Assembly: GCA_002803225.1 (NCBI GenBank)
Contig: NXFV01001040.1
Span: 1-60,053, forward strand
Direction of reading: 5' to 3'
Source of the DNA: Gamarada debralockiae
Taxonomy: Eukaryota > Ascomycota > Leotiomycetes > Helotiales > Hyphodiscaceae
DNA: 60,053 bases
The notes beneath the pieces are model-generated. The model worked only from the letters and a program-made list of their open reading frames with translations. It did not search any database and was not told where the DNA came from. The position numbers and the translations under genes are program-made. Positions 22,134-34,217 of the stretch are shown here, one piece after another (the stretch's first letter is position 1; every line of letters starts with the position of its first letter).

Positions 22134-24269
22134 ATGGACCAAATAGATTCTGATCCGAAGACGGGCAACTGCGGCGAGAGGAACGGCGACTTGGCTCACA
22201 GCGACCGAGGACCGACCCCCAGCTTAGCAGCGGATGAGGACCGGAACAACATCTTTTCCAAAGTTTCGAATACTCCCCAGAACATATCCCAGGACATGCT
22301 TATACCGGTAGATCTCCTCTCTTCGGATGATCTGGAGTATCTAATGCAGGCCATCAGAGTGCAGCATGTATTGGGCCCGGACGACATGTCAATGTCAGGG
22401 GTTGGCCCAGTCGAGTGGCAACGACGGTGGACCGACACGTTGACCGCTGCAGCATGCCATGATCTTTATGTTCAGCGAATGCTTTTCGATCAGAGGCTCA
22501 ATGGAGAGACTTCTGGAATTCGGGGATTCCGTCTCAATCCGCTGTGGGTACTTGGGATACGTCTTTGGGGGACCTATGACATCTTGAAACTCTCCACAAT
22601 CGACCAGCTCATGTACAATGTCGATATAATCACCGCCGATGTCTTTCGCTCTGTGGAGAAAAGAATTAACAGCGCGATTGAAGAAGTTATCAAAGATCTG
22701 GGAATCAAGCCAGACGCATTCGAAAAGAACAATATCGTGCCGATTACCAATCCAACCGAGGACACAATGTACCTTCTCAAAATCCTCCAAAGTGAATTTT
22801 CAGAGCGGCACTCGGACGTACAAATCGGCCTGGCTCTGGAGAGTCTCTACGGATTGCCTAATATGCCGCACTGCAAGGCCTTAGGGGACTTCATGGTTGA
22901 AAAGTCGAGAAAAGATCTCGGCGTTGACAACTCGTTTGACACCCTGGACAAGTTTTGCGATGAGACGATTGACTACCTTCGAGAATGGCAAAGAGGATGG
23001 ATGGTGCCAATACCTTTGCCAGAGTTGTCCACTATTGAAAGCACACACAAAGACGACAGATTCAGCCATTACGAGGGAAAGCCCCGGCAAGAGGAGGCTC
23101 AGGACAAGATGGAGGTGGGCATTGCATGCACCGATAATATCTCACGAGCACTCGAGCAGAAGATTCGTCACTGGATTGAAATGCCAACAACCTACAATTA
23201 TTGGGGGCCACCTACTACAGGAGCTCTACTGTGGTGTTCACCCTCGCAGGCCAATGAAGTGGCATGGGATACATCGCAAAATCTTTCGAAAGGCAAGCCA
23301 CCTGTTGAAAACAAAGCTACTGATAGCTCTCTGGGAGAAACGGAAACATCAGAACGATCTCGTGTACGAGGAAAAGTTGTGCGGTATTTCAGACAGCTTA
23401 TATTTTCAAGAACACCCAAGAAGGAGGCCGCATTCCAGGATCTCCGCCGCGATATGTGCAACCTTTCTTCCCGCCCGTATGGCATATCCAAGCTAGAGAA
23501 AGGGGCTTGGAACTTGCGCATGGAATCGCATGAACTATGGCAGGACAACTGGTGGCATATTCGCAGGCTTTTCCAAAAGCTCCAGCATCTGAACCCATTC
23601 GTCGATACAGAGTGCCGTCAAGCTGAGGTCTTCTTGATCATGATCTTGTCTGCTATTCGTGGAGGTTCTAGCGACGCTATTCCTTGGCTCATACTTCTGG
23701 ACGGCCTACTTCGACGTCTTGCGAGAGCTTTCTTAGTACCTGGAAGCGAGGAAGAAAGTGTACAGGAGACTCTGCGAGCTTTGATAGGTGAAATGGTACT
23801 CTTTGCACATGGCACGGCAATCACAGGCCTGGCATTGAGAGTCCATGTTGGCCCTGACAATAACAATCTGAAAAGACGGAATTACATTCAGTGGTACTCA
23901 ATGCTTTACAAGTTAGATTCGAATTGTTCAAATCCTTCTTGTGTACGACCGCTTCCAAGTCCCTTATCAGTACAAAGCTCCTTAATCAGCAGCTCAACTG
24001 AGACATCACGGATGGGTACTGTCAACAAAACCGCTTTTGTTCGGGAGGGGGTGTCTGTGTGCAGCAGGGAGTCTCGCCTTGGCAGACCACTTGTGCGCTC
24101 CTTCATTTCAAGCAATCGCAGGTTTGGATTCGGGTGCATGAGTTCTTGGATGGCGTTTCGACAGCCTCACCCGGCCTTGATGGCGGTATTCTACTGGTAT
24201 TATGAGCTCCGTCATTTGGATAGTTGCAAGGCCGCTCAGGGGAAATGGACAATGAACTTCGCGGTCTAG
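22134..24269 (+). CDS. Unknown protein 1 (711 residues or more)
   Basis: ATG at 22134 (MDQIDSDPKTGNCGERNGD) opens a 712-codon uninterrupted frame. Up to about residue 580 it reads as a well-folded soluble protein, with helices such as SVEKRINSAIEEVIKDLG and Trp-rich segments (HELWQDNWWHIRRLFQKL) and hydrophobic GGSSDAIPWLILLDGLLRRL. After about 23900 the frame becomes low quality, while other frames look more protein-like (CALLHFKQSQVWIRVHEFLDG near 24090-24150; RVSLWFEWAKYHILEISLL, 24306-24362, ending at 24502). So the true 3' structure probably contains one or two introns and ends at 24502, or the 3' part is decaying. No known domain recognised. It neighbours a second unknown long protein in the same orientation. 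Confidence 0.65.
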   Translation: MDQIDSDPKTGNCGERNGDLAHSDRGPTPSLAADEDRNNIFSKVSNTPQNISQDMLIPVDLLSSDDLEYLMQAIRVQHVLGPDDMSMSGVGPVEWQRRWTDTLTAAACHDLYVQRMLFDQRLNGETSGIRGFRLNPLWVLGIRLWGTYDILKLSTIDQLMYNVDIITADVFRSVEKRINSAIEEVIKDLGIKPDAFEKNNIVPITNPTEDTMYLLKILQSEFSERHSDVQIGLALESLYGLPNMPHCKALGDFMVEKSRKDLGVDNSFDTLDKFCDETIDYLREWQRGWMVPIPLPELSTIESTHKDDRFSHYEGKPRQEEAQDKMEVGIACTDNISRALEQKIRHWIEMPTTYNYWGPPTTGALLWCSPSQANEVAWDTSQNLSKGKPPVENKATDSSLGETETSERSRVRGKVVRYFRQLIFSRTPKKEAAFQDLRRDMCNLSSRPYGISKLEKGAWNLRMESHELWQDNWWHIRRLFQKLQHLNPFVDTECRQAEVFLIMILSAIRGGSSDAIPWLILLDGLLRRLARAFLVPGSEEESVQETLRALIGEMVLFAHGTAITGLALRVHVGPDNNNLKRRNYIQWYSMLYKLDSNCSNPSCVRPLPSPLSVQSSLISSSTETSRMGTVNKTAFVREGVSVCSRESRLGRPLVRSFISSNRRFGFGCMSSWMAFRQPHPALMAVFYWYYELRHLDSCKAAQGKWTMNFAV

Positions 24270-25037
24270 GTGGATGCCAAGGATCGCAGGTGGAAGAGCC
24301 AAGGCGGGTCAGCTTGTGGTTCGAATGGGCCAAATATCATATCCTTGAAATCAGTCTTTTAACAAGGTCCCAAGTCGAATATACAATTTCGCAGTTCTTG
24401 CGGACTACTTCCTTTCTCGATCCCAAGCCGGCTATGGTTCAAGTGATAGCGCCAGAGGGCTTATGCTTCGCAGCCTTTCAACTATTGGGAGAGGCACGGT
24501 GAAGGTCAGAAAATGAACAATTTTACAGTCTCAACGTTGGCCTAGGCTTTGAGTGAAGATATCATTTGGCAATTGGTTCTACAAACTTTGGTAGGAACTG
24601 TATGGAATCAAAATGATGAAGAAAATAAGGAAATAATTGTTTTCTTTTGCTGGAATCAGCCTTTGACTAGTTTGACTAAGGACTCGATTTTTTATGGTTC
24701 AGTCATTATTGGACGAGGATTATGACTGAAGTGAAGAAGTCTATAGCATGTTGTCTGTGTACCCTTAGTCTGTGTCTATTCAAGTGAATACAATCGTATA
24801 GAAGCGTCTGTTTAAGCGGGCATCTATACAATTCACTAAGATTCTCTCCTACACATTTCAACTTCCTTCAACGCAGATTCTTAAATGCCGTTTAGTTCTC
24901 CGAAAAATAAAACTTTGCGCCACATCGCATCACCACCCAGGAACCCAATCACTCGTGGTCTGCGGGGCCCCTGAAACTGGCTCACATCTGCCGCTGAATA
25001 TTCAGCCTCTCACGAAGTAAATAACACCAACATCAAC
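24270..25037. other. Intergenic, possible 3' exon of unknown protein 1
   Basis: 24224-24502 may be the last exon of the upstream gene. From 24503 to 25037 no ORF. The leader just before 25038 (ATAACACCAACATCAACATG) has the A-rich context usual for a fungal start. Confidence 0.4.
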
Positions 25038-28000
25038 ATGCCGAATTGCGGTCGCTGTGGCGTATGGCGTTCTAATGCGCACTTTTGGCGTCGCAATCGA
25101 CAGTGGCGATCATGCAATCAATGCTCTGATTACTACTCGCGAACGGAAGGACAATATCATACACCTCTTGCAACTGCGCCTGCGCCTGCTCCTCAACTGT
25201 CACTGCCACCCAGCCATCCTTCTCATCTGCCGCCTGCGACTCCACATTCAAATGCGACAGGCAACTCTCAAGCTGGCGATGCTCGCCGCACAGCAACTAA
25301 ATCCCATTTCTCCAACGACTTATCAAATGGACCGGCCGCTGAACACCTTCCCCTGATGAATGCGGACGACTCTCAAGCAGCGAGCACTCGCCGCACAGCG
25401 TCTCGAGCCTCTCATCCCAACATATCATTGAATCAATCTGCCGCTGAATACGTTCCCCTCACAACAGCGATAGACAGCTCTCAAGCAGCTAACAACGATC
25501 ACCGCGCGATACCCCAAGCCGATGAACGTGCGGAGCAGAGTGAGATGCCAAGCGGTCCGAAAAAGCCGAAGACGGAAGCGGGGATGAGGAAATTGAATCC
25601 AGAGATTCCTATCGATCCGAACGCTGAATGGAAGACCCTGATCGAAATTCTGCGTATCGCCACCCAGTTCACGAAGAAGAAGAATGGCGGTCTAGTCGCT
25701 GTCCTTCGCCATTACGCAGCGCCGTATGCGTATTCCTACGAGAGCGGCTATCTCTATCGACAATTCTGGCATTTTGTCGAGTTGAATGACAGCACTGGGA
25801 ACAGAATCTTGGACAACGAGGTCTTAAGAACAGTTGTAAAGCCGAAATCATACAGAGAATGGGTTGCCAGTCAAAGTCGAAGAGAGATTCGACCAGAGAT
25901 GCGACTAATGGATCGACGGCAGTTCATTGAGATGGTGAGAAACGAACTTCCGGAGCATCCGATCACAAAACTGCCATTGGTATACAAAAAACCTCCAATC
26001 TCACGAAGGGGAGTCAATGAGATGGACAAATTTTCTGAAGATCCGATGGAGGATTTGGCAAATGAGAGCGTACGAGAGGAGGAAGAAGAGGAGGAGACGA
26101 TGCAGACAGACAGATTGAGACCAACGGCTCGTTTAGATGGTAAATCTGCCGATTCTGGTCTGTCTTCCCTCGACGTTGTCATGGGGGAGGGAGGTCATCT
26201 GCACGAGGAGGAAGAGGGATGTCCAGACTTGACAGCCCTCTCTCTTATTTCCGGAACGTGGCACACATACACCAAGAACAAACGGCACCCACCTTCGCGA
26301 CGGATCGGAGGCGAATCGGAATCGCGTGACGAAATCATCGAATTGGAAACACAAGAGAATCGAAAACCAAAGACAGAGAGTGCAATAGCTGAACTGTGCG
26401 CCGAAGCCGGCCGCCGTAGAGACTTGGGCGTGGTCACTGAAGTCAGTCTAAAGGCCTCCGATGGAGATGCTTCCTCCTTGCAAGAGGAAGGTGGTTTGCT
26501 GAATCCGGAGAATGCTACCGTGGTGAGGCTCCTTGCCTTGCACCTTGTGTGCACAGAGGAGTTCCACGAAGCCATGGGAGGGAATATATGGGAATCAGAT
26601 CATCATTGCTTCTCCCTTGCAAAGTATTGGCTTAGCAACGTCTATGTCCCTGGTCGATATTGCCGATACGACCGATTCGAACACTGGCACAAATACTTTC
26701 GCAGGTCAGGCATGCACTCAGACGTTCTCACTGAAGCTCGATACCTGTACAGCCAATTACCCGATGATCTCCGAATCGTAGGCATGATCAACGTTGCCAG
26801 CCCAGCACCAGATTCCCGGCGGTCAACCCCCCTTCGAGATGACATATTTCGATATCAAGAGGAGCGGCGCAAATTACTTGCCGCAGTGAAATTGCTTGAG
26901 CGACAACAACGTACTCTTCAAGAAACCCAAAACGTCTTCAAGCCACACTCGCGGCTGCGGCCAGAGACGGCGCTTGAACTTCTTCATCTCCAGCGAGCTA
27001 GGTCAGAGTGTTTGAATCAGCTGTCTTCTAGCACTCTGGAACCGGCGATCATAGCCCGAGTAGATGAGTTATTGTCGAGAATGAGAGTCGAGGACCGAGA
27101 ACGGCCAGGGAGCCTTTCAGATCTGCGCCTGAGAACCACGGGGACGATTCAAGCTGCTATCGATAAGCTGAAAAGTCAATATACTTTCAGTCCCGATTAC
27201 CTCTTCCCAGACAAGCGCCCTGTTCCGTTCCAGATTGTTCGAGTGGGCCACAAGATCGAGTTACCGAAATGTCACGCTGCTGTAGAGTCAGCCATAGAGG
27301 CCCATGGGTCTTTGCAGGACCATGCGCACCGCCTCACGGACGGTATATCAACAGTCTTCAATGGACTCGATTGGAAGAGATTTGAGTTCAATATGCAGTA
27401 CTTCTTGGGGATTCAGACCCGACTGCCAGCATTCGCATCACTTGATTGCGCAAGGGTCGACGCTTGGCGGAGACAAAACTTTAGGATTTCCCAAGCTTTA
27501 CAGCCAGGGGAGCTGTTGCACGACAACGTCTATTATACGCGGCGACTGTTTGAAATCCTCGTCACAGAGAATACCCACATGCTGGAGCGTACGAATGCCC
27601 TTGCAGAAATCTGGGAGATTTGGCATAGAATGATTGGTATTCTATCTCTCTCGTACGGGCTGGTTTCCGAGCCGAGCTATTTGCTGTCCGCAACCGAACG
27701 ACTCTTGAGTTATCTGGCCGCATGTATTGGTAAGTGCAAGAGCTGTGCTCTGCTGTTATATCTCTAACCTCTCAAGTAGGAATCAGAGGCGTGACTGCGG
27801 ATCAAGAAGGAGATAGCGGGCAACAATATCGCAACTCTCGAGTGATGGCTGAGCTCGGTCGTTTCTATCGCGGCAGCATTATCTCTGCGCATTTGATCAC
27901 TGGAATCAGAACACAACCTCCTCAAGATGTCCACCTCAGACAGCTGCAGATTCAGAGCCTGCCGCATTGGACGTGCCAGTGTGGACGACGAGGTTGTTCT

Positions 28001-28249
28001 GAGCCTTTACAGCTTGGGGAGGAAGATACGAGGGGTCGCGGCCTAGCAATTGGCACCCGAGATAGCAGAGTAGGTGATCCCGAGATCCGAGCTGAGATTT
28101 CGGAGGATCGCCTTGATATCTATGCGTGTCTCGCCGGAATGGGGTTTTGGAACCACGCTAGTGGGCCATTTTTGCTCTACTTTTCACAGGTGTTTCACTC
28201 CTCTTGCAAAGTGGAGAATGGGAGGAGAATAATCGACGACTTGCTCTAA
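25038..28249 (+). CDS. Unknown protein 2 (1053 residues) with N-terminal Cys4 knuckle
   Basis: Two exons, 25038-27729 and 27780-28249, joined by a 50-nt intron (GTAAGT..TCTCTAACC..AAGTAG); the frame closes at 1053 residues. The N-terminus MPNCGRCGVWRSNAHFWRRN..CNQCSDYY has a C-x2-C..C-x2-C pair of knuckles, similar in spacing to Stc1-type or other treble-clef motifs, so zinc binding is likely. Residues about 40-170 are low complexity (Pro/Ala/Ser). A helical region around residues 190-330 (TLIEILRIATQFTKKKNGGLV) is followed by an acidic run of eight Glu near residue 350 and a long helical C-terminal half. No domain that I can name, no signal peptide, no membrane segment. Codon use looks like the other intact genes. 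Together with unknown protein 1 it may form a fungal lineage-specific pair. Confidence 0.75.
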
Positions 28250-28449
28250 GGTTCATGTAACATAGGCGAGGTTCAAGGAGAATGCACAAATTTGATGCGA
28301 GGTGAAATGGCGGTGGTGTAAACATAATTTATTAAGGGTTATAACCAAAAGGATCCATGAATGAATAGAGTACTGTACGTCGCATACCCAATACTTCCAA
28401 CCCAGCCCCTATCAGGAATCCGATGTTATACAAAAGCCTATCTTGAATT

Positions 28450-28713
28450 GTGGAAGATGGTAACCTGTCATTGAATCCCATCAAGTTAGCAATGTGCTTT
28501 TGATGAATTGTCAAAGAGAATTAAACGATCCACGAGGAGAAGCCAGTGGTCAGACTTCCAAGGTAAGGACTTGCACCCCTCATTTGCCCAGATTAGGTTC
28601 TGTTAGGGCTCGAGTGAAAACTGCGAATGTGGTATGTGTTTCATCATAAAAACATCTCCTCGTGGAAGGGAGGTGGGACGAAATTGTAGACTGACCATTC
28701 TTGTGAATTGGAG
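28450..28713 (+). repeat. Dispersed non-coding, intron-like repeat, copy B
   Basis: Block 1: TTGAATCCCATCAAGTTAGC at 28471-28490. Block 2: CATTTGCCCAGATTAGGTTC, then CTCGAGTGAAAACTGCGAATGTG directly before donor GTATGT at 28632; branch AGACTGACC; acceptor TTGGAG at 28713 (82 nt). Block 2 differs in length from copies A and C by one base, which argues against a coding exon. Confidence 0.5.
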
Positions 28714-28964
28714 GTTCCAGTAACTGTCGAGAGTAATCAAAGGGCCAACGGACGTTTTTTGCAAGAAGCTTCAAATCTGCTGCAAGGTTCAGTTAGCTCT
28801 GCCCGAAAGAGAGAAGAGGGGGGGGGAGAAGGTTAGGCTTAGGAGAAGTGAGAGGTATTCGGTAAGACAATGAATGCGAGGACAACAAAGAATCGAAGAG
28901 AATTGGAGTAGAATTGAGTCACGGCTCGCTCAAATCGCTAGATTTGGAAAAATCTCCTCGGAAA

Positions 28965-29105
28965 ACATGCTGCCAAGGAAGAATGCGCCCTCGTTTGCTC
29001 AAGGTTAGGTTCTTAATGAGCTCGAGTGGAAACTGCGAACGTGGTATGTGTTTCATCATATGAAGCAGGTACTGATATGAGAATATGAACTGACCTTGTC
29101 TGAAG
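28965..29105 (+). repeat. Dispersed non-coding, intron-like repeat, copy C
   Basis: GCCCTCGTTTGCTCAAGGTTAGG, then CTCGAGTGGAAACTGCGAACGTG, donor GTATGT at 29044, GTTTCATCATATGAAGCAGG, branch GAACTGACC and acceptor TGAAG at 29105 (62 nt, same length as copy A). The first conserved block of A and B is not clearly present upstream. Confidence 0.5.
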
Positions 29106-30723
29106 AGGGAGAGGGCGAGTCTCTGTAGGTTAGTCGGCGAAGGGCGAAAGTGTAGCTATGTAGGTTGGTAGAGGCAGGAATTTATGTCGTGATGTATGTG
29201 CGGGACCTTGTCATTGTATCCAACGCCCAGAGCAGCCATCAAAGTGAGGCTTCGAGTTCTTCATGTGCGCGACAGGATGTACTGACCTAGGAAAACTTTT
29301 TGCACGTTAGCAGTGATCGCGACAGATACGACAGCAATGAGGTGTGAAAGGATGTAGCTCAGACAGTAGTACTGGCAAGTAACAAGCAGACCACGTGTGG
29401 AAAGCCCGAGCAGCATAAACTTCATCATGGTCGAATAAGTTGGGAAAAGAAGTATTTATGAATTGTCATCAAAGCAGATTGAGTAGAAGAGGATGGAGGA
29501 CAGTGTGGGACGTACCGTTGTTAGTTCAAGGGTGGAAGGAAGCTGTGCGAAGCTGAAGTCATTGTAGGAGCTTTCAAAAGTAGAAAAAAAGCCCGATGCA
29601 GAGCTCTTCCCACGTCGTATAGCTGCGGATAATTAAGTTGTCAAAGCTTACGCGGCTTGCAACTTGGGGCCCTTTAGAGCACGATCAAGCAGTCTGCAGA
29701 CTATCGCGACAGGTTGTGGTTGTGGGAAATGTACTAGGAAGTTGGAAGGAATGTCGAAGAAGTTCGGATTTCGAAAAGAATTTGAGGTTTCTTGCCGTTG
29801 GCGCTAATGAATTAGCGCCTCCCGGCACGTGATATCCCGATCCTAAGCCTGGCCAATCGATGGTCGATCTCCGCCAGTCTTCCACTACCGGCTCCTCCCC
29901 AGCCATTTTCTTAGAGCAAAGCCTATCTTGAAGAACAGGTACGACCGATGAGACCTCCGACCACCATGCACATCAACGACAAAGCCTGAATAACTCCATA
30001 CCTTCCTATTCCTCTCGAAACCCCCATACCTCGACCACATCTAATTCATCGCTCCTTTCCCGTGCAATTCGCTGTGCTTCGCGTGGACCCAGCAAACTCG
30101 TTACCTCCCCTTCATGTTGCATCAGCACCCCGAATCTGCGCGTTGACAGGGCTCACTCGACCCTCTCGCCGCAAGGATCCTCAGAGACCTCCGGACCCGA
30201 CACTCCCTCGATACCTCGAATGCGCCTGCGGCCGGACGAATTTAATTATTCGCCATCGCCGTTACCGATTACATATCGGCCGGGCTGAAGGATTGCGACA
30301 CGGCTTTCCACAGTTGGGGATATTTCGGACGACCTCACTGTCGCACCTCGCTGTCGCACCTCCCACAACAACTCCGTGACAACTTTCGCCAAGTCACACG
30401 AACATCCCACGGTCGGCCAAGTCGAAGACCTGCGGATTCATTGTCAAGATAAACCTCTGCAGAAGAGTCGTGTGCGATTCGATTTAGCCTATACAATTGT
30501 CGCGACAGCACCACACTCGCCAGCTCACTACGACTCCTTAAAACCCTGAGGGTGGCAATTGGCACGATTCTCCCAGCATAGACTCGACAACTAACACGAG
30601 ATAGTGGGTGGCAAAGTTGGTCTGGTTGACGGCGGAGGAGGGCTTCGTCTTTGGGAGGCGCATGTTTGCTGCAGGATTGGAGTGCTTCGATATCCACATC
30701 GTGGATAATCGAGCTCTAACAAC
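29106..30723. other. Long intergenic region and 5' leader of ptaB
   Basis: No protein gene supported. Short upstream ATGs occur in the last 700 bp (for example near 29948 and 29967), so the ptaB transcript may have a long leader with uORFs, as is common for fungal developmental regulators. CACGTG occurs at 29393 and a CACGTGA at 29825 (candidate bHLH sites). No TATA box is obvious. Confidence 0.35.
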
Positions 30724-33133
30724 ATGATGACAAGTTTGGGCCAGTCATACTCACCACATCCTGGCGGGATTCAACAACATCCAGGTGTACCTCAAGGTCA
30801 TCCGATGGCGGGAGTACCCCACACTCCAGGACAGCAGGTTCCAGGTCAACCAGGAATGCCTCAGCAAATGCATATGGGAGTTTCTGGTCCTGGTGGACCT
30901 CAAGTCACTCAAGCAGGAGCTATGATGGGTGGGATGCCTCCAGGAGCTGGTGGTCCCAGCGCGCATGCTCTTCAACATCTAAATCCAGGACAAGCGCAAC
31001 AAGCACAAGCGCAAATGTATCAACAGCAGCAAGCCATATGTAAGTTTTATATCATTTTCTGATGCTGGGATCTGCCGCAGATCGCCTGATATCCCATGAC
31101 TTTGACGGGCCGAATGCTGACAAGGAAAATCTAATTATAGTCCAGAACAATCCCCAATTGCAACAATTGCAGCAACAGCAAATAATACAACATCAAAGGC
31201 AGCAGCAAGCTGCTCGCCAAGCCTTGATGGCGCAACAATATAGTGGAATGCCTATGGGAGTGCCAAATGGGATGGGCCAAATGACACAAGCTCAGTTTGC
31301 TGCGATGCGTGGTGGTCCCATGGCAAGATCTGTGAATTTACCACAGCATCTTCAACAGGCGCAACAACAAGCACAGCATAGTTTAGAGCAGCAGCAAGCT
31401 CAACAGCACGCTCAGCAGGCAGTAAGTGGTTCTTTATCGATGATAATATCATTCCCACATCATCCCAGTTCCCACTAACTTTTGGCAGCATCAACAGCAG
31501 ATGTTAGCACAACAAATGGCTTTGCAGCAACAGGCTCAGGCGCAAGGAGGAAACCCAGGGCAACAAGGCCAGATGAACCCACAACAGATGCAGAATTTGC
31601 AACAAGCTCAAATGGCTGCCGCGCAACAACAACATCAACAAGCCCAAGCCCAGGCAGCAGTGGCTGCACAGCAAAATCAAGGTCAACAACAGCCTCAACC
31701 TCAAGCGCAACAATCACAGCCAAATGCCCAGGCCCAACCCCAACAGCCTCAATCCCAGGGTCAGCAACAACAAGGAGGAATGCCGCAACAGCAAGCGGTT
31801 GCAGCGGCCCTGCTGCAGCAACAGCAGCAAAGACAAGGAGAGAAGTTTAAGGGACAATGTCTGATGCGATTAATGCAATTCGGAGACCATTTAAGCAACT
31901 TTGGGGTAAGCTCGAAACCACTACAAGCATACATGGCCAATGGCGCTCAACGACTGGCTGCACAGGGAATAAAGCAAAGGGATGACCTGAATTATTGGTT
32001 GACTTTCGTGGATCGATTCTTTTCTCCTAGGGGAGTCTTACGCCACTCAGTCTGGATCGTGGATGAGAATTCCAACAAACAGTACGAGATCACCTTCCCG
32101 GCATTGGCGAGATATTTCCATACGCATTTCGAAAGTGGGATAAAGAACATGCAGATGATCATGGAGAAAGGATCTGAGAAAGAGTTACCGAACAATGGCC
32201 ATTATATTGAGAGTCAGAAGTCGAGTTTCGTTTATTGGTTTGATAATGGGTCGCAAGTGAGTCTTTGATGGATGGTGCCCTGTAGTTCTACCCTGCTGAC
32301 ATTACTAGTTAATCGCAAGCGGTTCCCTACGGGCTCATTTTGATGCGGAACAGAAGATCGAACTTCTTGAGTTCGTTACTAGTAGCCATGAAGAGTACCT
32401 CCCACGGACCAAGGTTATCGACGCTGCGAGGCCTTTGCACGAGTGGGCGAAAGAATGGCAAAAGGTCAATGCTCTGCCAGAAGGCAAACAATCACCTGAG
32501 ATGAACAAAAAGAAACCGAAGCCTCTAAAATCACCACCTCAACCACCACCTGAGATCGATCTCCCTCGCTCCAAAATCAAACCCAACATGGGCATCACGC
32601 CATCAGTTTTCCAATTTCTTGAGGCGAGTCGCGCTCTTTGACATCACAGTTTGATATCTGACCTCTTATAGCTCGCCGAAGTTATGGGCCAAATGAACCC
32701 GTTATTTAACTACTCCCATTCGAATGCCACCTTAACTCCCTACGCCGCCCTCGACTCATACGTCGCATCAGTGGCTCAAAATGGCAACAATCCCAATAAC
32801 CAAGGTCAAATCCCTTCTAGACCCCGGACACCAGGCATGTCTAACTTTTCTATAGGCGCTTCACCCGCAGCAGCTCATCTCCAACTGCCAGACGGATCAC
32901 CACATATAAGCAGCCCAGCTCAAGCTCCAGGAATGCAATTGCAGCAGAGCCAGCATGGAACAAGTTCGAGTGGCCCGAGTGCGAATACGAGCCCGAATGC
33001 GAGTAATAAGCGGAGGAGACCGAGTACGGTGAAGAATGAAGAGGAGAATCAGGTCAACGGGACGCAAGCGAATAAGGCGGGCGTCAAGCCCAGCCCCAGG
33101 ATAACAAAGCGACAGAAGGGCAACCCTGCGTGA
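30724..33133 (+). CDS. ptaB: LIM-domain-binding transcription cofactor (PtaB/Mfg1, LDB1-SEUSS family)
   Basis: Adaptor that joins LIS1-homology Som1/Flo8-type regulators to control adhesion, biofilm and sporulation genes in fungi (family knowledge). Five exons: 30724-31039, 31141-31421, 31489-32256, 32309-32623, 32672-33133; all phases fit and give 713 residues. Intron 4 has a GC donor (GAG/GCGAGT) with branch ATCTGACC and a TATAG acceptor. Residues 1-315 are Gln/Gly/Met/Pro rich with long polyQ-like runs. The LIM_bind domain, about 316-500, starts GEKFKGQCLMRLMQFGDHL, continues WLTFVDRFFSPRGVLRHSVW, YEITFPALARYFHTHFESG and, across introns, GSLRAHFDAEQKIELLEFV. The tail is Pro/Ser/Asn rich with basic motifs NKRRRPS and ITKRQKGN that could be nuclear signals. 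Convergent with hbrB. Confidence 0.93.
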
Positions 33134-34217
33134 GGTCACTGAGTGAAGAGAGATCTCATCTGAATATCGATGGACGCCAGCGTTGACCGACGATCATGGA
33201 TACAATGGCCGATCCGCTCTACTTGTCCCATGGCAACTGGACCACCTGGACGCTGGACCCCAACCATCATCATTTATCATCATCGCATACTCATATTTAA
33301 GATTCCTTGCCGGCGGCGAAACTTGGAAGGAAGGAAGGAATCAAGTCTATATCACTCAGCGTCGGCGCTATCTCAAAAATGGGTCATTGTTTGCTTCATA
33401 TCTTGTCATTTTTTGGTCGGCTGCTTGGTTGGATGAGTGCTTAATCTTGTATCATATCTTATGCCGTGGTCGTTTGGTCATGGACGTTATTACTTTCTTG
33501 CTATACCCTGGTTCTGAGGAGATGGACATCAAGCGTCGTAGGCGGCCCCTAGGGGCATTATTCAGAGGTCGAGTGGATAGGGGATGTGTAGGGTTGTGCA
33601 GGTCAGAAAGTGGGCGAAAGCAATGAGATGGATGGGGAATAAAGGATGAATAAAAGTCGTTATACATAATCCGTGACCTAGACATGATTGTGACAAACTC
33701 CTCTCATCCTTCACTCATCCTTCAATACAGGAATCCGAATTGTATCTCGATCTTCTACTGCCTCTCATCAGCGACAATCTCGCTTTTTCTCTCGTTCTAA
33801 AACCGTTGCTGGGACGTTTAGTCCTCTAGCTTTCGACCTGTCTCTATTCGTTCACTCTTTGATTTCGATGCTATAATCTGGCCTCGATCTGCCACTGGGT
33901 CAATATCGTTAAATCGCTCCATCTCTTAGCTTATTCAATTCTCTCCTCGATTAGTCTCTTTCCTCAAAGTAACTTCCCACCATTTCAGTTCCTCATCCCC
34001 TATTCGCTTCTTGCACAGAACACTGGAATCGTAATCCATTCCTCTAAATTTCATGTGATCTCATTTCGTACTTGTACATATCTTACATCTCAGCGACGCC
34101 TTTTTATGACCGGACATCATTTCCCCTTCGCCAGTATGGCATTTCGAACGCCTCTAAACCTGATGCCTTCCAATTCCAATACCAAAGACCAAATAGAAAC
34201 CGGTGTCAAACACAATC
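33134..34217. other. Convergent 3' intergenic region (ptaB / hbrB)
   Basis: 1084 bp between two stops. ORFs at 33183-33626 and the minus strand look like translated UTR, not protein. No terminator-like structure stands out. Confidence 0.4.

Noticed and set aside
15735..29105. C/D-box snoRNA interpretation of the intron-like repeat
   Set aside because: TGATGA and CTGA words occur, but not at consistent spacing in all copies and without terminal stems.
30335..30697. ORFs in the ptaB leader on both strands
   Set aside because: No family, no good start context, and they lie in the likely 5' leader.
33183..33626. 147-codon plus ORF between ptaB and hbrB
   Set aside because: Begins immediately after the ptaB stop and reads like UTR; overlapping alternative frames are equally open.
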